Assembly (NCBI GenBank): GCA_025938055.1
Contig: JAICQC010000028.1
Location: 1 to 19,079 of the forward strand
Source of the DNA: Anaerolineales bacterium
GTDB lineage: Bacteria; Chloroflexota; Anaerolineae; Anaerolineales; Villigracilaceae
Direction of reading: 5' to 3'
Length of the DNA stretch: 19,079 bases
The position numbers were made by a program, and so were the translations under genes. Numbering within the stretch: position 1 is the first letter of the stretch; every line of letters starts with the position of its first letter. Below are positions 14,610 through 19,079 of this stretch, piece after piece. The notes beneath the pieces were generated by a model that was given only the letters and a program-made list of their open reading frames with translations, made no database searches and was not told where the DNA came from.

Positions 14610-16484
14610 ATGTCGATTCTGCTCGAAAATGTGAACAAACGCTATGGGGAGCAAACGGTCGTCAACAATGTCTCCCTGGAGATCAAAGACGGCGAGTTCT
14701 TTGTATTGCTCGGCTCCAGTGGCAGCGGCAAGACAACTATTTTAAATATCATTGCCGGGCTGGTGCCTGCGGAGGAAGGGCGCATTCTGTTGCATGGCCG
14801 CGACGTGACGAACCTGTCCACACAGAAACGAAACGTGGGCTTTGTCTTTCAGAACTATGCGCTCTTCGAGTATATGACCGTCGCGGAAAACATTGAGTTC
14901 GGGCTTCAGATCCGGGGAGTGCAGAAGAAAGAACGGCAGATCAAACGCGACGAACTGTTGGAATTGGTCGGGCTCGTGGGGCTGGGTGAGAGGATCCCGA
15001 AGCAACTCTCCGGTGGGCAGCAGCAGCGCGTGGCACTGGCGCGTGCGCTGGCGCTGGAACCCGATGTGTTATTGCTCGACGAGCCACTCGGCGCGCTGGA
15101 TGCCAAAATCCGGACGGAGTTAAGACGATCCCTGAAGGCCATCCAGCAACAATTGGGGGTGGCAACAATCCTCGTGACGCACGACCAGGAGGAAGCCTTC
15201 GACCTAGCGGACCGCATCGGTGTGATGAGCTACGGGCGATTGATCGAAGTCGGTACGCCGCGCGACTTGTACATGCACCCGCAGACCGAGTTTGTAGCTT
15301 CCTTCCTGGGAACTGCGAACATTCTTCTTGGCAAGACCGAAAAGGAGCGCATCCAGATCGGTCCGCATGTCTTCGGGCTGACGAAAGAAGCAACCCAATT
15401 CAGCACGGATGGCCGCGTGCAAGTCCTGTTCCGCCCGGAAGATCTGGCATTAGCCAGCAGCAAGGCAAACCTGGACTGCACGCCGCTGGGTGAGGGCGTA
15501 GTCACCAGCCTTGGGTTCAGCGGACCCACCGAGCGCATCCGGCTTGAACTTCCGTCGATCCCGGGCGTGCGGGCGATCGCACCTGCCGTTCCGTTTGGCA
15601 GCCAGAACATCGTGATCGAAGCCACTCGTCCGCCTGAGCAGGCCGCGGAATTCCCACTCTGCGTGAACGATAAAGCCTGGGTGGGCATCCGCCGACTGCA
15701 CGCACTCTCTCATCCGGGTCTGAATTTCCTCGTGGTGACCGATGGCTCGCTGCGCAGCCAATCTGCCTTGAGCCTGGGAGGTTACCTGGCACGCATGTCG
15801 CACGCACGCATGACCCTCCTGGGCGTCGGGAAGGATGAAGCGTTGCTTGAATCCTTCCTGCAGGATGCCCGCAAACAGCTGGGGAATGGCATGGCATCCG
15901 TACAGGTGCGCACAGACTCGGATCCCACGCCTAGCGCCATCGCAAAATCAATTCGGCAAAGCCCGGTCGATCTCGTCATCCTGGGCTGGAGACCAGTCGA
16001 GGGCGTGGGGTTCGCGGAACAGATCTTGCAGGCAGGTAATCACCATTTACTGCTGGCGGCGCATCCAGGTGCACGCCTTGAGAAGGCGCTGGTGTGCGCG
16101 GCAAGCGGCGAACCAGGCAAGGACGATGTCTTGTTCGCAGGACGCCTGTTGCGGCATGTGGGCGCCTCGGCAAAGTTGTTCAACGTAGTCAACAATGGAA
16201 CCAGCTCCGAATATCAGCACCAGCACATCGAGCGGTTCATGGCAGGTGGAAAGCACAGCCTGGAGATGTTTGGTGTGCCTACGGAAAGCGAGATACGGAC
16301 GGGGCATCCTCCTACAGAAATTATCGAAGAAATGCGGAAGGGAGAATTTGACCTCGTGGTTCTTGGCGCTCCCCTGCCGAACCGCGAGGGGCGGGTATCA
16401 CTCACGAGAGTCGTCGAGAGCGTAATGAAAAATGCCGGCAATTGTTCACTCTTGATCGTCCGATCACATTCGTACAGAAAATAA
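14610..16484 (+). CDS. cysA: Sulfate-type ABC importer ATPase fused to two Usp-like domains
   Basis: This 624-residue protein powers the importer encoded downstream. The ABC domain (1-235) is intact: Walker A GSSGSGKTT (35-43), Q-loop Q81, signature LSGGQ (133-137), Walker B LLLDE (154-158), D-loop GALDA (161-165) and switch H191. A TOBE-like region follows (about 268-365). A normal CysA ends near here, at about 350-365 residues. This one continues with about 250 residues that look like two universal-stress-protein domains: LNFLVVTDGSLRSQSALSLGGYL...DLVILGW (about 371-486) and KALVCAASGEPGKDDVLFAGRLL...DLVVLGAPLP...NCSLLIV (about 492-618). The GX2GX9G nucleotide motif of ATP-binding Usps is not clear in either. 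I chose the ATG at 14610 with GAGAGG before it; a GTG at 14604 is possible. The Usp assignment is by eye. Confidence 0.88.
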   Translation: MSILLENVNKRYGEQTVVNNVSLEIKDGEFFVLLGSSGSGKTTILNIIAGLVPAEEGRILLHGRDVTNLSTQKRNVGFVFQNYALFEYMTVAENIEFGLQIRGVQKKERQIKRDELLELVGLVGLGERIPKQLSGGQQQRVALARALALEPDVLLLDEPLGALDAKIRTELRRSLKAIQQQLGVATILVTHDQEEAFDLADRIGVMSYGRLIEVGTPRDLYMHPQTEFVASFLGTANILLGKTEKERIQIGPHVFGLTKEATQFSTDGRVQVLFRPEDLALASSKANLDCTPLGEGVVTSLGFSGPTERIRLELPSIPGVRAIAPAVPFGSQNIVIEATRPPEQAAEFPLCVNDKAWVGIRRLHALSHPGLNFLVVTDGSLRSQSALSLGGYLARMSHARMTLLGVGKDEALLESFLQDARKQLGNGMASVQVRTDSDPTPSAIAKSIRQSPVDLVILGWRPVEGVGFAEQILQAGNHHLLLAAHPGARLEKALVCAASGEPGKDDVLFAGRLLRHVGASAKLFNVVNNGTSSEYQHQHIERFMAGGKHSLEMFGVPTESEIRTGHPPTEIIEEMRKGEFDLVVLGAPLPNREGRVSLTRVVESVMKNAGNCSLLIVRSHSYRK

Positions 16485-16521
16485 ATTCAAGACTAGATGT
16501 TATAGAAAGGACCAGGAAGTC

Positions 16522-17586
16522 ATGTTTTCCAAGACCAAAACACTGATGCTTTCTCTTTTGCTTATTGCTCTGTTCACAACAGGCTGCTCTGCAGGCGCGC
16601 AGTCAACTGCCGAATCTGAAACCGGGACAGGGGAAGTGAAGCTAACACTTGCCGCCTATACGACACCGCGGGAAGCCTACCGGGAACTGATCCCCATCTT
16701 CCAGGAAAAGTGGAAGGAGGAGACTGGTCAAACCATAACGTTTGAAGAATCCTACCAGGGTTCCGGCGCGCAATCGCGTGCGGTAGCAGAAGGGTTTGAA
16801 GCCGATATTGTTGCTCTTTCGCTGGAAGCAGATGTGATCCGTCTTGAAGATGCCGGCTTGATCACGCATGACTGGCGCAGCAAACCATTTGGGGGGATCA
16901 TCAGTACCTCGGTGGTGGCTTTTGCCGTGCGTGAGGGCAACCCGAACAACATTCAGGATTGGGCAGATCTTACCCAGGCTGATCTGGAGATTCTGACCCC
17001 GAACCCGAAGACGAGCGGCGGTGCCATGTGGAATATCTTGGGGCTGTATGGTGCTGCCCAACGCGGCCATGTGGAAGGCTACACAGCAGACGATGCGGGC
17101 GCTCAGGAATTGCTCCTCAGCGTTCTGCAAAACGTCACCGTGATGGACAAATCAGCTCGTGACTCCATCGTCACTTTTGAAAAAGGAATTGGCGATGTAG
17201 CGATCACGTACGAAAATGAAGTACTTGTCGGTCAGCAGGCTGGGCAGACCTATGAGTTAGTACTGCCCAGCTCCACCCTTCAAATCGATAACCCGATTGC
17301 CATCGTGGATACTCATGTAGACAAACACGGCACGCGTGAAGTCGCGGAGGCCTTCCTTGCGTTCCTATTTACCCCAGAGGCACAGCAGATCTTCGCCAAA
17401 CATGGCTTGCGCTCCCCTGATCCGGCAGTTGCCGAAGCTACCGCCAAACAGTATCCGCCTATCGAGGATCTATTCACGATTGACCACTTTGGTGGCTGGA
17501 AGGAAGCCACCCCTACGTTCTTCGGCGACAGTGGCGTCTTCTATCAAGTACTTGCCCAAGTACAGGACCTTCAAATCGCTGAATAA
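16522..17586 (+). CDS. sbp: Sulfate-binding lipoprotein of the ABC importer
   Basis: This 354-residue solute-binding protein is anchored outside the membrane. The N-terminus is a lipoprotein signal (hydrophobic core, then TTGC with C22 as the lipidated residue, a somewhat atypical lipobox). The mature protein carries sulfate/thiosulfate-binding family hallmarks: YQGSGAQSRAVAEGFEADIVALSLEADV (about 78-105), the NPKTSGGA signature (161-168) whose SGG contacts sulfate in the family, and a C-terminal AFLAFLFTPEAQQIFAKHGLRSPDP. The PROSITE-type pattern normally ends in Ala-Arg; here Met169 replaces Arg. Thiosulfate or another tetrahedral oxyanion cannot be excluded. An AGGAAG site precedes the start. 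It lies 37 bp after the ATPase gene and is followed by a strong stem-loop. Confidence 0.92.
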   Translation: MFSKTKTLMLSLLLIALFTTGCSAGAQSTAESETGTGEVKLTLAAYTTPREAYRELIPIFQEKWKEETGQTITFEESYQGSGAQSRAVAEGFEADIVALSLEADVIRLEDAGLITHDWRSKPFGGIISTSVVAFAVREGNPNNIQDWADLTQADLEILTPNPKTSGGAMWNILGLYGAAQRGHVEGYTADDAGAQELLLSVLQNVTVMDKSARDSIVTFEKGIGDVAITYENEVLVGQQAGQTYELVLPSSTLQIDNPIAIVDTHVDKHGTREVAEAFLAFLFTPEAQQIFAKHGLRSPDPAVAEATAKQYPPIEDLFTIDHFGGWKEATPTFFGDSGVFYQVLAQVQDLQIAE

Positions 17587-17604
17587 AAGATTTTCTAACT
17601 ATGA

Positions 17605-17651
17605 GGTAACAGTCACTGGCAGCCTGCCGTTTGCCTGAAGTGACTGTCACC
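17605..17651 (+). other. Intercistronic stem-loop after the binding-protein gene
   Basis: ACAGTCACT (17609-17617) pairs perfectly with AGTGACTGT (17639-17647). GGT/ACC extend the stem outward past one mismatch, and the loop holds a small GGCA/TGCC hairpin. No T-run follows, so it is not a standard terminator. Stem-loops in this position often protect the binding-protein mRNA and lower expression of the permeases, which is the likely role here. Confidence 0.65.
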
Positions 17652-17661
17652 GGAAACACAG

Positions 17662-18531
17662 ATGAACCTATCTACAACAATTTCCTCAAATAATAAAAAA
17701 TCTGGAGCACCTCTTCCGTGGGGACGATGGGGCATACGCTCTGTTGCTCTGGCGTACCTGACTTTGATACTGATTATCCCGCTTTTGGTCATCATCCAGG
17801 ATAGCACGCGGGAAGGGCTGGCTGAGCTTTGGAGGCAGGTTACACTTCCCGCGGCCTGGCACGCGCTAAAACTGACTCTTTGGACTTCCACCGTTATGAC
17901 GGTGATCAACACCATCATGGGCACGCTAACTGCCTTTGTCCTTGTGCGCTATGACTTTCCCGGGAAACAAATCCTCAACGGGATCATTGATCTGCCGCTG
18001 GCGATCCCAACCCTCGTTACCGGCGTAATGTTGGTCATCCTTTTTGGACCTCAGGAGGCGCTGGGAGCCTGGCTAAAGGAACAGTTTGATTTCTCGATCA
18101 TCTTTGCTCCTCCGGGAATCATCCTGGCGCTGTTATTTCTGACCTTTCCCTTTGTAGTACGCTCGGTCCAGCCAGTCCTCCTGGAACTAGATCTCACACA
18201 GGAATATGCGGCCGCGACCCTGGGAGCGGAAGGCTGGACGATCTTTCGTCGTATTATCATGCCACCGCTGACCCTGCCCATTGTGACCGGCGCGCTACTC
18301 AGTTTTGCGCGAGCGATCGGTGAGTTCGGTTCGATTGTGATTGTGGCGGGGAACATCCCGCTTGTCTCCCAGACCGCGGCGGTGTATGTGTTTGGGGAGG
18401 TCGAATCGGAAAACAGACTGGGAGCCAGCGCGATGTCCATTGTGATGGTCGCCATCGCGTTTAGTTTGATGATGTGCGCTGATTATCTGCGAAAGCGGTC
18501 GCGACTGAATTCTGATAAGGAAATACCATGA
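17662..18531 (+). CDS. cysT: Sulfate ABC importer permease CysT (CysU)
   Basis: This 289-residue inner-membrane permease has about six helices. The first is at about residues 27-47, and the EAA loop that docks the ATPase is EYAAATLGAEGWTIFRRIIMPPL (181-203). LPLAIPTLVTGVMLVILFG (111-129) and RAIGEFGSIVIVAGNIP (217-233) are typical of the CysT/CysW and ModB group. With CysW it forms the channel through which sulfate from the binding protein is imported. The ribosome binding site (GGAAA) is weak, which fits a lower expression than the binding protein. The last four bases overlap the next start (ATGA). Confidence 0.92.
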   Translation: MNLSTTISSNNKKSGAPLPWGRWGIRSVALAYLTLILIIPLLVIIQDSTREGLAELWRQVTLPAAWHALKLTLWTSTVMTVINTIMGTLTAFVLVRYDFPGKQILNGIIDLPLAIPTLVTGVMLVILFGPQEALGAWLKEQFDFSIIFAPPGIILALLFLTFPFVVRSVQPVLLELDLTQEYAAATLGAEGWTIFRRIIMPPLTLPIVTGALLSFARAIGEFGSIVIVAGNIPLVSQTAAVYVFGEVESENRLGASAMSIVMVAIAFSLMMCADYLRKRSRLNSDKEIP

Positions 18532-19079
18532 GCACCGCACTCCGTACACTTGCTTCTGCTCCAAAAAATCACAACTCGACTCTGGGGTGGCGATCCAGAA
18601 TCAAAGGGAAATGGGTAAGCTGGGGACTGATCGCAATCGTTGTTGCCTATGTGGGTATTCTCATCCTGGCTCCACTGGTCGCGCTGGCTCTCGGCGCATT
18701 CGAACAGGGCGTGGGAGCGATTTTCGAGGCCTTTAATCAGTCCTTTGTGCTCACTTCCTTTTGGAATACCCTGTGGATCAGTCTGATTGTTGTAGTCATC
18801 CACGCCATCTTCGGCACGATTGTCTCCTGGGTATTTGTCCGTCACCGGTTCCCCGGGCGCGGACTCATCAATGGACTCATCGACATGCCCTTCGCGGTGT
18901 CGCCTGTAGTCGCCGGGTATATGTTGCTGCTTCTCTTCGGGCGCAATGGATTATTTGGTCCGCTCGTCGAAGCCACTGGGATCCGGGTAGCATTTGCATT
19001 CCCTGGGATGGTGCTGGCCACGCTGTTTGTCACGATGCCATTTATGGTGCGCGAGCTCGTCCCTGTACTGGAGGCGTTC
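18528..19079 (+). CDS. cysW: Sulfate ABC importer permease CysW (partial, 3' end outside window)
   Basis: The first 184 codons are present and open to the window edge. The start ATG overlaps the CysT stop, with AAGGAAA upstream. The translation begins MSTALRTLASAPKN, has a first transmembrane helix at about residues 31-57 (WGLIAIVVAYVGILILAPLV), and then NTLWISLIVVVIHAIFGTIVSWVFVRHRFPGRGLINGLIDMPFAVSPVVAGYMLLLLFGRNG, which is characteristic of CysW. The window ends at FMVRELVPVLEAF, just before the expected EAA docking loop. It is the second channel subunit beside CysT. Confidence 0.92.
   Translation, partial: MSTALRTLASAPKNHNSTLGWRSRIKGKWVSWGLIAIVVAYVGILILAPLVALALGAFEQGVGAIFEAFNQSFVLTSFWNTLWISLIVVVIHAIFGTIVSWVFVRHRFPGRGLINGLIDMPFAVSPVVAGYMLLLLFGRNGLFGPLVEATGIRVAFAFPGMVLATLFVTMPFMVRELVPVLEAF

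Overview
The window reads as a piece of a Gram-positive-like or Chloroflexota chromosome. I infer Anaerolineae, with moderate confidence, from an RskA-type anti-sigma factor, a secreted DUF4331 protein, AGGAG-type ribosome binding sites, and short dispersed palindromic repeats of the kind common in environmental Chloroflexota genomes. No phylogenetic marker is present. Genes are tightly packed. I see no tRNA, rRNA, CRISPR array, transposase or phage gene.

Layout. (1) 1-4482, all on the minus strand: an ECF sigma factor and its RskA-like anti-sigma factor end at a strong terminator. After a repeat-filled 397-bp gap comes an exported module of a DUF4331 protein, a TPR protein, and the signal peptide of a third exported protein cut by the window edge. 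(2) 4622-7640, plus strand: a Nudix hydrolase, a DASS/SLC13-type permease with two TrkA-C domains, and a small four-helix membrane protein, with terminators at 5088 and 7727. (3) 7814-10528: an FAD-dependent monooxygenase, a convergent SAM methyltransferase sharing a CTAG stop with it, and a divergent small DUF1579-like protein. (4) 10533-10732: two dispersed repeats leading into a TATAAT box. (5) 10733 to the end, all plus strand: a YbaK-type tRNA deacylase, a phosphatase-like protein, a sensor histidine kinase, an OmpR-type response regulator, then a sulfate importer (ATPase, binding protein, CysT, partial CysW).

The most interesting part is the right end. The sulfate importer ATPase is not a plain CysA: after the ABC and TOBE regions it carries about 250 extra residues that look like two universal-stress-protein (Usp) domains. 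The gap before it holds GTCAC half-sites spaced 11-12 bp, like the DNA sites bound by OmpR/PhoB-family regulators, and such a regulator with its membrane kinase sits immediately upstream. I infer a two-component-controlled sulfate uptake system with a nucleotide- or stress-sensing ATPase. The fusion and the direct repeats are seen in the sequence; the regulatory link is inference.

Other points: the permease has lost the canonical DASS substrate motifs, the phosphatase-like protein has a CX4R rather than CX5R loop, the deacylase appears to be leaderless, and one repeat family is inserted inside another.
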